Positions 1 through 6,276 of a stretch of 6,276 bases of DNA are shown here, in pieces. Under the pieces are notes generated by a model. That model searched no databases and was not told the DNA's origin. It saw only the letters and a program-made list of their open reading frames with translations. Positions within the stretch are counted from its first letter, which is position 1, and each line of letters opens with the position of its first letter. This stretch comes from Actinomycetes bacterium (GTDB taxonomy: Bacteria > Actinomycetota > Acidimicrobiia > Acidimicrobiales > RAAP-2): assembly GCA_021849435.1 (NCBI GenBank), contig JAJZSX010000148.1:1-6276 (forward strand). The letters are read 5' to 3'. A program made the position numbers and the translations under genes.

Positions 1-368
1 ACGGACTCAACCAGCTCATCGAGGCCGGGCTCACGACGATCGACGCCATCGGATCGGACGTGAAGCGCGAGGGCGTCAGCGAACTCGCCTACGACGCGAC
101 ACCGCTCGCGTGCGCGAAGAGCCTCTTTGACGGCATCAGTGAGGTCTATGACGCACTGGGGTCGATCGTCGCGCCGAGTCTCCTGCTCTCGAGTCGCGAG
201 GACCACGTCGTGACCGCGGACAACGGTGACGACCTCGTCGCACGGGTGCGCGGTCCCATCGAACGGGTCTGGCTCGAGAACTCGTATCACGTCGCCACGA
301 TCGACAACGATCAGGCGGTTGTGCAGACCCTGACGCGCGACTTCATCCACAAGACGGTCGCCCCATGA
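1..368 (+). CDS. Alpha/beta-hydrolase, Est30/YvaK-type carboxylesterase (3' part only)
   Basis: The reading frame is open from the window edge (first full codon at position 3) to the TGA at 366-368, giving about 121 C-terminal residues; the family is usually around 245-250 residues, so roughly half is missing upstream. The visible part carries the family's last two catalytic elements: SREDHVV, with the acid Asp at codon 201-203, and ENSYHVATID, with the catalytic His at codon 288-290. These match the C-terminal pattern of Est30-like monoacylglycerol lipases/carboxylesterases, which hydrolyse short- to medium-chain esters in the cytoplasm. The nucleophile Ser and oxyanion region lie outside the window. 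A GTG at 60 could be mistaken for a start, but the matching frame continues upstream of it. The stop overlaps the gatC start (ATGA), so it is coupled to the gat genes. The natural substrate cannot be told; other alpha/beta-hydrolase subfamilies are less likely. Confidence 0.85.
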   Translation, partial: GLNQLIEAGLTTIDAIGSDVKREGVSELAYDATPLACAKSLFDGISEVYDALGSIVAPSLLLSSREDHVVTADNGDDLVARVRGPIERVWLENSYHVATIDNDQAVVQTLTRDFIHKTVAP

Positions 369-664
369 GCGGGCTCACCCGGGCCGAGGTCGCCCACGTC
401 GCCAAGCTCGCGCGGTTGCGCCTGAGTGACGAGGAGCTCGACCTGTTCACCGTGCAGTTGGCGCGCATCCTCGACCACGCAGCGGACATGCAGACACTCG
501 AGCTCACCGACGTCGTCGCGACCGCCCACCCCTATGACCTGATCAACGTGGTCCGCGAGGACGTCGTGCGCCCGAGTCTCGCCCGCGACGTCGTGCTTGC
601 GGCCGCTCCCGACACCGAGGACGGCTGTTTCGCCGTGCCGCGGATCATGGGGGAGGCGCCGTGA
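365..664 (+). CDS. gatC: Asp-tRNA(Asn)/Glu-tRNA(Gln) amidotransferase subunit C
   Basis: This 99-residue protein has the normal length for GatC, the small subunit that wraps around GatA and stabilises the GatCAB complex in the cytoplasm. Family features are visible: the N-terminal helix VAHVAKLARLRLSDEE (about residues 9-24), the amphipathic helix after it, the central NVVREDVVRPSL segment (about 60-71), and the C-terminal GCFAVPRIMGE (about 87-97), matching the usual F-x-VPRILGE ending. The ATG at 365 overlaps the hydrolase stop. I see no good Shine-Dalgarno sequence in front of it, so it probably relies on coupling to the upstream gene. Its stop overlaps the gatA start (GTGA). The C-A-B gene order and the overlaps leave little doubt about the identity. 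Confidence 0.96.
   Translation: MSGLTRAEVAHVAKLARLRLSDEELDLFTVQLARILDHAADMQTLELTDVVATAHPYDLINVVREDVVRPSLARDVVLAAAPDTEDGCFAVPRIMGEAP
652..656 (+). promoter_or_regulatory. Ribosome binding site deciding the gatA GTG start
   Basis: GGAGG lies four bases before the GTG at 661, inside the end of gatC. The first in-frame ATG (676) would be 19 bases away, too far for this site. This supports initiation at GTG, although the spacing is slightly short. Confidence 0.6.
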
Positions 665-2082
665 ACGCGACCACCATGGCCGAAGGCGTGCGCGCCGGTG
701 CATTGCGCGCGACGAACCTCGCCGAGGAATCGCTCAACGCGATCCGGGCCCGCAACGACGAACTGAACGTCTTCTTGCACGTCGACGAGGACGGGGCGAT
801 GGCGGCGGCGGCGCGCGTCGACGACGCGGTCGCCCGCGGTGTCGATCCGGGACGCCTCGCCGGCGTGCCGATCGCACTCAAGGACAACCTCTGCCAGGTC
901 GGGGTCCCGACCACCTGCTCATCGCGGATCCTCGAGGGGTGGCGCCCGCCCTACAGCGCCACGGTCGTCGACCGGCTCCTCGGGGCTGGCGCCGTGCCGA
1001 TGGGCAAGACCAACCTCGACGAGTTCGCGATGGGCTCGTCGACCGAGACCTCCGCGTTCGGGCCCACTCGTAATCCGCTCGACCCGACCCGGGTGCCGGG
1101 TGGTTCCTCGGGTGGCTCCGCGGCCGCGGTGGCCGCAGCCATGACCCCCCTCGCGCTCGGCAGCGACACCGGCGGGTCGATCAGACAGCCGGCCGCGCTC
1201 TGTGGCATCGTCGGCGTCAAGCCCACCTACGGGTTGGTCTCGCGCTACGGCCTGATCGCTTTTGCGAGTTCACTCGACCAGATCGGACCCTTCGCCGCGA
1301 ACGTGGCGGACGCGGCGCTGCTGCTCGAGGTCATCGCGGGACATGACCCGATGGATTCGACGTCGTTGCCCGAACCGTCACCGAGCCTCGTCGCGCATCT
1401 CGGCGACGGCGTGGCCGGACAGCGGATCGGGCTGGTTCGCGAGTTGATCGACGGCGCCGACGCCGAGATCGTGGACGCGGTCGAACGGGCCGCGGCGGTC
1501 CTCGCGGCGGCCGGGGCCACGATCGTCGAGTTGTCGATCCCCGAGCTGCGACTCGGGCTCAGCGCCTACTACCTCATTGCACCGGCCGAGGCGTCGAGCA
1601 ACCTCGCGCGCTACGACGGCGTGCGCTACGGACTGCGCGTGGACGCCGAGGACGTCGCGGCGATGAATGAGGCGACCCGAACGGCGGGTTTCGGGGCCGA
1701 GGTGAAGCGACGGATCATGCTCGGGACCTACGCGCTGTCGGCGGGGTACTACGACGCCTACTACGGCCAGGCGCTGAAGGTCCGCACGCAGATGCGCGAC
1801 GCGTTTCGCCGCGCGTACCAGGACGTCGACCTGCTGCTCGGGGCCACGACCCCCTCGGTTGCCTTCACGTTCGGCTCCAAGACGAACGACCCGATGGCCA
1901 TGTACTTGTCGGACGTCTTCACGATTCCGACGAACCTAGCCGGCGAGGCCGCGCTCTCGGTCCCCTTCGGCCGGGGCGAGGCGGACCTGCCGATCGGCGT
2001 CCAGCTGCTCGGACCGGGTCGCAGTGAAGCGCGGCTCTTCGCCGCGGCCACGGTGCTCGAAGACGCGGAGCGAGGATCATGA
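661..2082 (+). CDS. gatA: Asp-tRNA(Asn)/Glu-tRNA(Gln) amidotransferase subunit A (glutaminase)
   Basis: This 473-residue protein is the amidase-signature subunit of GatCAB. It releases ammonia from glutamine (or asparagine) and passes it through a channel to GatB for amidation of misacylated tRNA. The catalytic Ser-cis-Ser-Lys triad is complete: Lys74 in ALKDN, Ser149 in PGGSSGGS, and nucleophile Ser173 in SDTGGSIRQPA. All three have a constant offset of five from the S. aureus residues I recall (79, 154, 178). The signature continues with GIVGVKPTYGLVSRYGLIAF (residues 182-201). Arg350/351 in EVKRRI and Asp418 in YLSDVFTIP sit where the family places its glutamine-binding Arg and Asp. Length is close to the usual 480-490. 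A GTG start is chosen because it overlaps the gatC stop and has an SD sequence. The TGA overlaps the gatB ATG. A stand-alone amidase is unlikely given the GatC and GatB neighbours. Confidence 0.97.
   Translation: MNATTMAEGVRAGALRATNLAEESLNAIRARNDELNVFLHVDEDGAMAAAARVDDAVARGVDPGRLAGVPIALKDNLCQVGVPTTCSSRILEGWRPPYSATVVDRLLGAGAVPMGKTNLDEFAMGSSTETSAFGPTRNPLDPTRVPGGSSGGSAAAVAAAMTPLALGSDTGGSIRQPAALCGIVGVKPTYGLVSRYGLIAFASSLDQIGPFAANVADAALLLEVIAGHDPMDSTSLPEPSPSLVAHLGDGVAGQRIGLVRELIDGADAEIVDAVERAAAVLAAAGATIVELSIPELRLGLSAYYLIAPAEASSNLARYDGVRYGLRVDAEDVAAMNEATRTAGFGAEVKRRIMLGTYALSAGYYDAYYGQALKVRTQMRDAFRRAYQDVDLLLGATTPSVAFTFGSKTNDPMAMYLSDVFTIPTNLAGEAALSVPFGRGEADLPIGVQLLGPGRSEARLFAAATVLEDAERGS
2067..2070 (+). 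promoter_or_regulatory. Ribosome binding site for gatB
   Basis: GGAG lies eight bases before the gatB ATG at 2079, inside the 3' end of gatA. It is a short but well-spaced Shine-Dalgarno match, and it works together with the ATGA overlap to support the chosen start. Confidence 0.5.
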
Positions 2083-3503
2083 CGTTGCCAGCTGGCTGGG
2101 AGATGGTGGTCGGACTCGAGGTCCACACCGAGCTGCGAACGGCCACCAAGATGTTCTGTGGCTGCGCCAACGTCTTTGGCGCCGAGGCCAACACGAACAT
2201 CTGCCCGGTGTGCCTGGGCCTGCCCGGCTCGCTGCCGGTGCTGAACGAGCGGGCCGTCTCGATGGCGATGTCGATCGGCATGGCGCTGCACGCCACGATC
2301 GCGCCCTCGACGTTCCACCGCAAGAACTACTTCTACCCCGACATGCCCAAGGACTTCCAGATCTCCCAGTACGACCTGCCGATCAACTCGGGCGGTTACC
2401 TCGACCTGCCCGACGGGTCCCGGGTGCGCATCGAGCGCGCGCACCTGGAGGAGGACACGGGCAAGTCGACGCACCTGGGCGCCAGTGGACGCATCCACGG
2501 CGCCGAACGCTCGCTCGTGGACTACAACCGCTCCGGCGTGCCGCTCGTCGAGATCGTCTCGGGCCCCGACATCCGTTCGGCCGCCCAGGCGCGTCTTTAC
2601 GCGAGCGAATTACGGGCGGTGTTGATCGCGACCGGCGCCTCAGACGGTCGGATGGAGGAGGGGTCGATGCGCATCGACGCCAACGTCTCGGTTCGCCGTA
2701 GTGGTGACCCCTTCGGGACCCGCTGTGAGATCAAGAACCTCAACTCGCTGCGCAGCCTTCACCGGGCGATCGAGTTCGAGGCGGAGCGACAGGCGGCCCT
2801 CATCGAGGGGGGCGGCGTCGTTCGACAAGAGACCCGGCACTGGGACGAGACCCTCGGGGCGACCTCGACGATGCGCGTGAAGGAGGAGGCCGAGGACTAC
2901 CGCTACTTCCGCGAGCCCGATCTGGTCGACCTGGCACCCGACGCCGACTGGCAGCGCAGGGTGGCTGAGTCCTTGGGCCCGATGCCGGCCGAGCGACGCG
3001 CCGCGGTCGTGGCACTCCTCGGTGAGGCGAGCGACGCCCAGCGTGACGCCATCGACGTGGTCATCGACCTCGGTCTCGAGCGCTACGTTCACGCGACGGC
3101 CGCAGCCGGGGGTGACGTGGGCGTCGCCGTGGCGCGCGTCGCCAACGAGCTCGCCGCCGCGGGGGACGTCTCGAATCTCACCGAGGACGCCTTCGTGGCC
3201 ACGGTCGCGATGGAGTCTCGTGGTCAGCTCTCGGCGACCCAGGCCAAGGCCGTGCTCGCCGAACTGCTCGCCTCGGGTGGCGACCCAACGGCCATCGCCG
3301 CGGCGAAGGGTTTCGAACAGCTCTCGGCCGACTCGCTCGGCGACGTCGTCGCGACCTTGATCGTGGCCCACCCCGACGAGTGGACGCGCTTCTGCGAGGG
3401 CGACGAGAAGCTCGCCCAGTTCTTCATCGGCCTCGTCATGCGCGAGACGCGCGGTCGGGCCAACGGCAAGGCCGTCATCGCCGAGTTGCACGCGCGGCGC
3501 TAG
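2079..3503 (+). CDS. gatB: Asp-tRNA(Asn)/Glu-tRNA(Gln) amidotransferase subunit B
   Basis: This 474-residue protein has the usual GatB length. GatB binds the misacylated tRNA, activates its Glu or Asp side chain with ATP, and adds the ammonia made by GatA. The N-terminal cradle domain shows VVGLEVHTEL (residues 10-19, with Glu14 and His16 at the metal/kinase site), a zinc-type cysteine set Cys27, Cys29, Cys42, Cys45 (FCGC and CPVCLGLPGSLPVLN), RKNYFYPDMPKDFQISQYD (81-99), HLEEDTGKSTH (122-132) and DYNRSGVPLVEIVSGPD (148-164). A helical linker and YqeY-like tail that contacts the tRNA elbow fill roughly 300-474, ending FFIGLVMRETRGRANGKAV. One oddity is YRYFREPD at 274-281, where most members have YRYFPEPD. 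Leu178 is encoded by TTA, the only such codon I found in the window. No frameshift or truncation is seen. Confidence 0.97.
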   Translation: MTLPAGWEMVVGLEVHTELRTATKMFCGCANVFGAEANTNICPVCLGLPGSLPVLNERAVSMAMSIGMALHATIAPSTFHRKNYFYPDMPKDFQISQYDLPINSGGYLDLPDGSRVRIERAHLEEDTGKSTHLGASGRIHGAERSLVDYNRSGVPLVEIVSGPDIRSAAQARLYASELRAVLIATGASDGRMEEGSMRIDANVSVRRSGDPFGTRCEIKNLNSLRSLHRAIEFEAERQAALIEGGGVVRQETRHWDETLGATSTMRVKEEAEDYRYFREPDLVDLAPDADWQRRVAESLGPMPAERRAAVVALLGEASDAQRDAIDVVIDLGLERYVHATAAAGGDVGVAVARVANELAAAGDVSNLTEDAFVATVAMESRGQLSATQAKAVLAELLASGGDPTAIAAAKGFEQLSADSLGDVVATLIVAHPDEWTRFCEGDEKLAQFFIGLVMRETRGRANGKAVIAELHARR

Positions 3504-3505
3504 TC

Positions 3506-4531
3506 ATGGGCTCGCCGCGGACACTGCGCACCCGTCGCATCGCCCTGGTGCTCGCCGCCTCGCTCGCCATCGCGCCGGTCGCGGGTGCCGTGTCGGCGCG
3601 ACGGAGCACGACGACCGCGACGCTGAACGCCCAGGCCCGTCATCGACGGGTGGCGCCGCTAACCGGTCTGCCCGATCCGACGGCGGTCTCGATGCGCCGC
3701 TCGGCCCTGACCGTCAAGATCGACAACACGCCGATGGCCCATCCCCAGTTCGGGATCAACGAGGCGGACGTGGTCTACGAGGAGATCGTCGAGGGTGGGA
3801 TCACGCGCCTCGCCGCGGTCTTCAACTCGCACCTGCCCCCGGTCATCGGGCCGGTTCGTTCGGTGCGACGAACCGACCGTGAGATCGTCTTCCCGCTGAA
3901 GGGGGTCTTCGCCTTCTCCGGCGGCGCGGCCTACGCACTGGCGAGCATCGCGACGGCGCCGGTCAAGCGTTACGACGAGGCGACCGCGGGGTCGGCGATG
4001 TACCGCGACCCCGCGCGCTACGCACCCCACAACCTGCTGTTGAACCCGGTGAAACTGCTCGCCATGGCCGGTCGACCGACGCCGCCGCATCCAATCTTCA
4101 CCTACGTCGCGAAGGACGCCCCGCCGCGCGGCGCCCCAGTCGGCGCGTTCACGGTCAACTTCCCCGCGGGCTACGCCGTGCACTACGTGTGGGACGCCCG
4201 GACAAGTTCCTGGGACCGATCGATCTTCGGTGCCCCCGACGTCACCGCGAGTGGGGCACGCGTCTCGCCGGTCAACGTGATCGTGATGGAGGTCAACTAC
4301 ATCGGCGGTGTCGGCGCGATGGGGGCCGAGGCGAACCTGGTCGGGCACGGCCCGGCGATGGTGCTGAGCGATGGGCGCCTGGTGCGTGGCTCGTGGTTCC
4401 GCTCCGGTGTCGCCAAGGTCACGGCGTATCGCACGGCCACGGGAAAGGTGATCGCCCTGCGGCCGGGCCAGACCTGGGTGGAGCTGCTCGGGCCGGGCGA
4501 GACGGTGAACCTCTACGCGCCGGTTGGGTGA
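3506..4531 (+). CDS. Exported DUF3048 (YerB-like) protein
   Basis: The protein has 341 residues from the ATG at 3506, two bases after the gatB stop. The frame is open further upstream inside gatB, but this ATG begins a clear export signal: basic RTLRTRR, then the hydrophobic stretch IALVLAASLAIAPVAGA (12-28), with likely cleavage after Ala28 or Ala31. There is no lipobox Cys. The DUF3048 N-terminal domain (about 50-190) shows PLTGLP, LTVKIDN (69-74), INEADVVYEE (84-93), EGGITR (96-101), GPVRSVRRTD (115-124), FAFSGG (135-140) and APHNL (173-177). The C-terminal domain (about 213-341) shows YVWD (227-230), RLVRGSW (291-297) and RPGQTWVEL (319-327). It should act outside the membrane or at the cell wall. 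No function is established for the family; the conserved charged residues and the His-Asn pair would suit an enzyme or ligand-binding site, but that is inference. No Shine-Dalgarno sequence is evident, so translation is probably coupled to gatB. Confidence 0.9.
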   Translation: MGSPRTLRTRRIALVLAASLAIAPVAGAVSARRSTTTATLNAQARHRRVAPLTGLPDPTAVSMRRSALTVKIDNTPMAHPQFGINEADVVYEEIVEGGITRLAAVFNSHLPPVIGPVRSVRRTDREIVFPLKGVFAFSGGAAYALASIATAPVKRYDEATAGSAMYRDPARYAPHNLLLNPVKLLAMAGRPTPPHPIFTYVAKDAPPRGAPVGAFTVNFPAGYAVHYVWDARTSSWDRSIFGAPDVTASGARVSPVNVIVMEVNYIGGVGAMGAEANLVGHGPAMVLSDGRLVRGSWFRSGVAKVTAYRTATGKVIALRPGQTWVELLGPGETVNLYAPVG

Positions 4532-4554
4532 GCGGTCGACTCATTTCGTAGACT
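4524..4554 (+). promoter_or_regulatory. Probable leaderless promoter of ilvD
   Basis: TAGACT at 4549-4554 fits the TANNNT -10 pattern of actinobacterial housekeeping promoters. It ends six bases before the ilvD ATG, so transcription starting about seven bases downstream would begin on or next to the A of the start codon. A weak -35 candidate, TTGGGT (4524-4529), lies 19 bp upstream and overlaps the end of the DUF3048 gene. No Shine-Dalgarno sequence precedes the ATG, as expected for a leaderless mRNA. The motif is short and could be chance. Confidence 0.5.
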
Positions 4555-4560
4555 GCTGCC

Positions 4561-6240
4561 ATGACGACCCACCCCACGCCCCGTAGCACCGACGTCACCC
4601 TCGGCAAGGGCCGCGCGCCCGCGCGCGCGATGCTGCGCGCCATGGGAATGGGCGACGACGACATGGTCAAGGCCCAGGTCGGCGTGGCGTCGAGCTGGAA
4701 CGAAGTGACGCCGTGCAACCTGCCGCTCGACCGACTGGCCAAACGCGCCAAGGTCGCGGTTCGTGACGCCGGGGCCGTGCCCTTCGAATTCGTCACTATC
4801 GCCGTCTCCGACGGTATCTCGATGGGCCACGAGGGGATGCGCGCCTCGCTCGTCTCGCGCGAGGTCATCGCCGACTCGGTCGAGACGGTGATGCACGCGG
4901 AGCGATTCGACGCACTGGTGACCTTCGCGGGCTGTGACAAGTCGCTGCCCGGCATGTTGATGGCGGCCGCGCGCCTGGACGTGCCCGCGGTCTTCCTCTA
5001 CGGCGGAACGATCATGCCCGGCCACCTCCACGGCCAGTCCCTCGACATCACCTCGGTGTTCGAGGCGGTCGGCGCCAACGCTGTCGGCTCGATGAGTGAC
5101 GACGAGCTACGCGAGGTCGAGCTCGCGGCCTGCCCCGGTGAGGGGAGCTGTGCGGGCATGTTCACGGCCAACACCATGGCGAGCGTTGGCGAGGCGCTCG
5201 GCATGTCACTGCTCGGCAGCGCGAGTGTCCCCTCCATCGACCCCCGACGCGACCAGTACGCCTATGACTCGGGGCTGGCCGTCGTGAACCTGCTCGACCG
5301 CGGGATTACGGCCCGCCAGATTATGACGCGCGAGGCGTTTGAGAACGCCATCGCGGTGGTGATGGCCCTCGGCGGCTCAACCAACGCGGTGCTGCACCTG
5401 CTCGCTATCGCCCACGAGGCGCGGGTCCCACTGGCGTTGGACGACTTCAACACGATCGCCGCGCGCGTGCCCCACATCGCCGACACCAAGCCCCACGGCA
5501 AGTACCACATGAGCGACATCGACGAGATCGGCGGCGTGCCCGTTGTGCTTGCGCACCTGCTCGACCGCGGTCTCCTCCACGGCGACGCGATGACCGTGTC
5601 GGGTCAGACGATGGCCGAGAGCCTCGAGGCCTTCGCGGCGCGCCAGCCCGACGGCGAGGTCATTCACGATGTCGACCACCCGATCCACGACCGGGGCGGC
5701 ATCGCGGTGCTGCGTGGGTCCCTCGCGCCCAAGGGCGCCGTCGTGAAGGTCGCGGGTATCGATCAGCTTCACTTCCGTGGCACGGCGCGGGTCTTTGACG
5801 GCGAGGACGCAGCCATGACCGCCATCCTCGCGGGGGAGATCCAGCCCGAGACGGTGGTCGTCATCCGCTACGAGGGACCCAAGTCGGGGCCCGGTATGCG
5901 CGAGATGCTCGCGATCACCGGCGCGATGAAGGGCGTGGGGCGCGGCAGTGACTCCGCGCTCGTCACCGACGGACGGTTCAGTGGTGGCACGCACGGCTTC
6001 TGCGTCGGCCACGTGGCGCCCGAGGCGCTCGACGGCGGGCCCATCGGACTGGTCGAGGACGGCGACGTCATCGAGATCGACGTCACGACCAATACCATCG
6101 ACCTGCTCGTTGACGACGCGGTCCTCGCCGAGCGCGCTACGCGCCGCACGCCGTTCGTGCCGCGGTACACGACCGGGGTCCTCGAGAAGTTCGCCCGTCT
6201 CGTCCAGGGCGCCGAGACCGGCGCGGTCACGTCGCGCTAG
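4561..6240 (+). CDS. ilvD: Dihydroxy-acid dehydratase
   Basis: This 559-residue enzyme dehydrates 2,3-dihydroxy-isovalerate and 2,3-dihydroxy-3-methylvalerate to 2-keto acids, the penultimate common step of valine and isoleucine synthesis (also feeding leucine and pantothenate) in the cytoplasm. Three cysteines that would hold the [2Fe-2S] cluster are present: Cys52 (EVTPCNLP), Cys125 ([10 protein letters not shown]) and Cys197 (PGEGSCAGM). Expected Mg ligands are Asp84 ([12 protein letters not shown]), Asp126, the carbamylated-type Lys127 and Glu448 ([13 protein letters not shown]). The catalytic Ser474 lies in [21 protein letters not shown] and [15 protein letters not shown] resemble the mycobacterial form as I remember it. 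The three cysteines favour dihydroxy-acid dehydratase over the [4Fe-4S] relative phosphogluconate dehydratase (Edd), and sugar-acid dehydratases of this superfamily are less like it in sequence. The first ATG is accepted because it sits just after a -10 motif and gives a normal N-terminus. It is complete, with no breaks. Confidence 0.97.
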   Translation: MTTHPTPRSTDVTLGKGRAPARAMLRAMGMGDDDMVKAQVGVASSWNEVTPCNLPLDRLAKRAKVAVRDAGAVPFEFVTIAVSDGISMGHEGMRASLVSREVIADSVETVMHAERFDALVTFAGCDKSLPGMLMAAARLDVPAVFLYGGTIMPGHLHGQSLDITSVFEAVGANAVGSMSDDELREVELAACPGEGSCAGMFTANTMASVGEALGMSLLGSASVPSIDPRRDQYAYDSGLAVVNLLDRGITARQIMTREAFENAIAVVMALGGSTNAVLHLLAIAHEARVPLALDDFNTIAARVPHIADTKPHGKYHMSDIDEIGGVPVVLAHLLDRGLLHGDAMTVSGQTMAESLEAFAARQPDGEVIHDVDHPIHDRGGIAVLRGSLAPKGAVVKVAGIDQLHFRGTARVFDGEDAAMTAILAGEIQPETVVVIRYEGPKSGPGMREMLAITGAMKGVGRGSDSALVTDGRFSGGTHGFCVGHVAPEALDGGPIGLVEDGDVIEIDVTTNTIDLLVDDAVLAERATRRTPFVPRYTTGVLEKFARLVQGAETGAVTSR

Positions 6241-6276
6241 CGCCGAGACCCGACGATCCCGCCGCGGGCTCGCCTT
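6241..6276. other. Short tail after ilvD, no recognisable gene
   Basis: These 36 bases follow the ilvD stop and run to the window edge. I see no start codon with a ribosome binding site and no hairpin followed by a T-run, so neither a terminator nor the next gene can be supported. From common actinobacterial gene order the next gene might belong to branched-chain amino acid synthesis (for example ilvB), but nothing here shows it. Confidence 0.4.

Noticed and set aside
60..62. GTG as a start for the hydrolase.
   Set aside because: The frame is open to the window edge, and a protein starting here would lack the nucleophile half of the fold. The gene is cut by the window rather than short.
597..1073. 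A 158-codon Arg-rich + strand frame overlapping gatC and gatA.
   Set aside because: It is a frame-shifted shadow of gatA, with composition typical of out-of-frame high-GC DNA.
2640..3491. A 283-codon open frame on the - strand opposite gatB, and a 245-codon one at 1761-2498.
   Set aside because: High GC content leaves long stop-free antisense frames. The translations are rich in Arg, Gly, His and Val, resemble no family I know, and lie opposite well-conserved gat genes.
3380..3505. A 42-residue N-terminal extension of the DUF3048 protein inside the gatB end.
   Set aside because: It is Arg-rich out-of-frame gatB sequence, and the ATG at 3506 begins a proper signal peptide. The extension would bury that signal.
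4611..4640. GC-alternating run near the ilvD start that could form a GCGCGC stem or Z-DNA.
   Set aside because: It encodes a normal conserved N-terminal segment ([12 protein letters not shown]) and is explained by GC-rich Arg and Ala codons; no sign of regulation.
6234..6243. Perfect 10-bp palindrome GCGCTAGCGC over the ilvD stop codon, considered as terminator or operator.
   Set aside because: It has no loop and no T-run after it, and short GC palindromes are expected by chance at this composition.
1..6276. Mobile elements, CRISPR repeats, toxin-antitoxin or defence genes, tRNA genes.
   Set aside because: I looked for direct and inverted repeats, transposase motifs and tRNA-like folds and found none; almost all of the window is accounted for by five housekeeping-type genes.

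Overview
The window is a compact, gene-dense stretch of high-GC bacterial DNA with all genes on the + strand. Third codon positions are almost always G or C. The GatC-GatA-GatB order, the actinobacterial-type dihydroxy-acid dehydratase (close to the mycobacterial form from memory), a DUF3048 secreted protein and what looks like a leaderless promoter all suggest an actinobacterium. A deep lineage such as Acidimicrobiia is possible, but that is a guess from gene content and not a measured placement.

Layout: (1) 1-368 is the 3' end of an alpha/beta-hydrolase of the Est30/YvaK carboxylesterase type, cut by the window edge. (2) 365-3503 holds gatC, gatA and gatB, the three subunits of the tRNA-dependent amidotransferase. 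The hydrolase and the three gat genes are joined by 4-base stop/start overlaps (ATGA, GTGA, ATGA), so they form one translationally coupled unit. (3) 3506-4531, two bases after gatB, encodes an exported DUF3048 (YerB-like) protein of unknown function. (4) After a 29-base gap with a probable -10 element comes ilvD (4561-6240), complete. (5) The last 36 bases hold no gene that I can see.

How the genes work together: GatCAB converts Glu-tRNA(Gln), and often Asp-tRNA(Asn), to the correctly amidated forms, which is essential where GlnRS or AsnRS is missing. IlvD makes the 2-keto acids for valine, leucine and isoleucine. The hydrolase and the DUF3048 protein have no known link to either pathway; they may simply share transcripts. 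No longer stretch lacks a gene, and I found no RNA genes, mobile elements, CRISPR arrays or convincing terminators.

This is mostly ordinary housekeeping DNA. I see no sign of an undescribed multi-gene system. The points most worth a second look are the probable leaderless start of ilvD, the hydrolase and DUF3048 genes tied to gatCAB, a Pro-to-Arg change in a conserved GatB motif, and the only TTA codon I found in the window.
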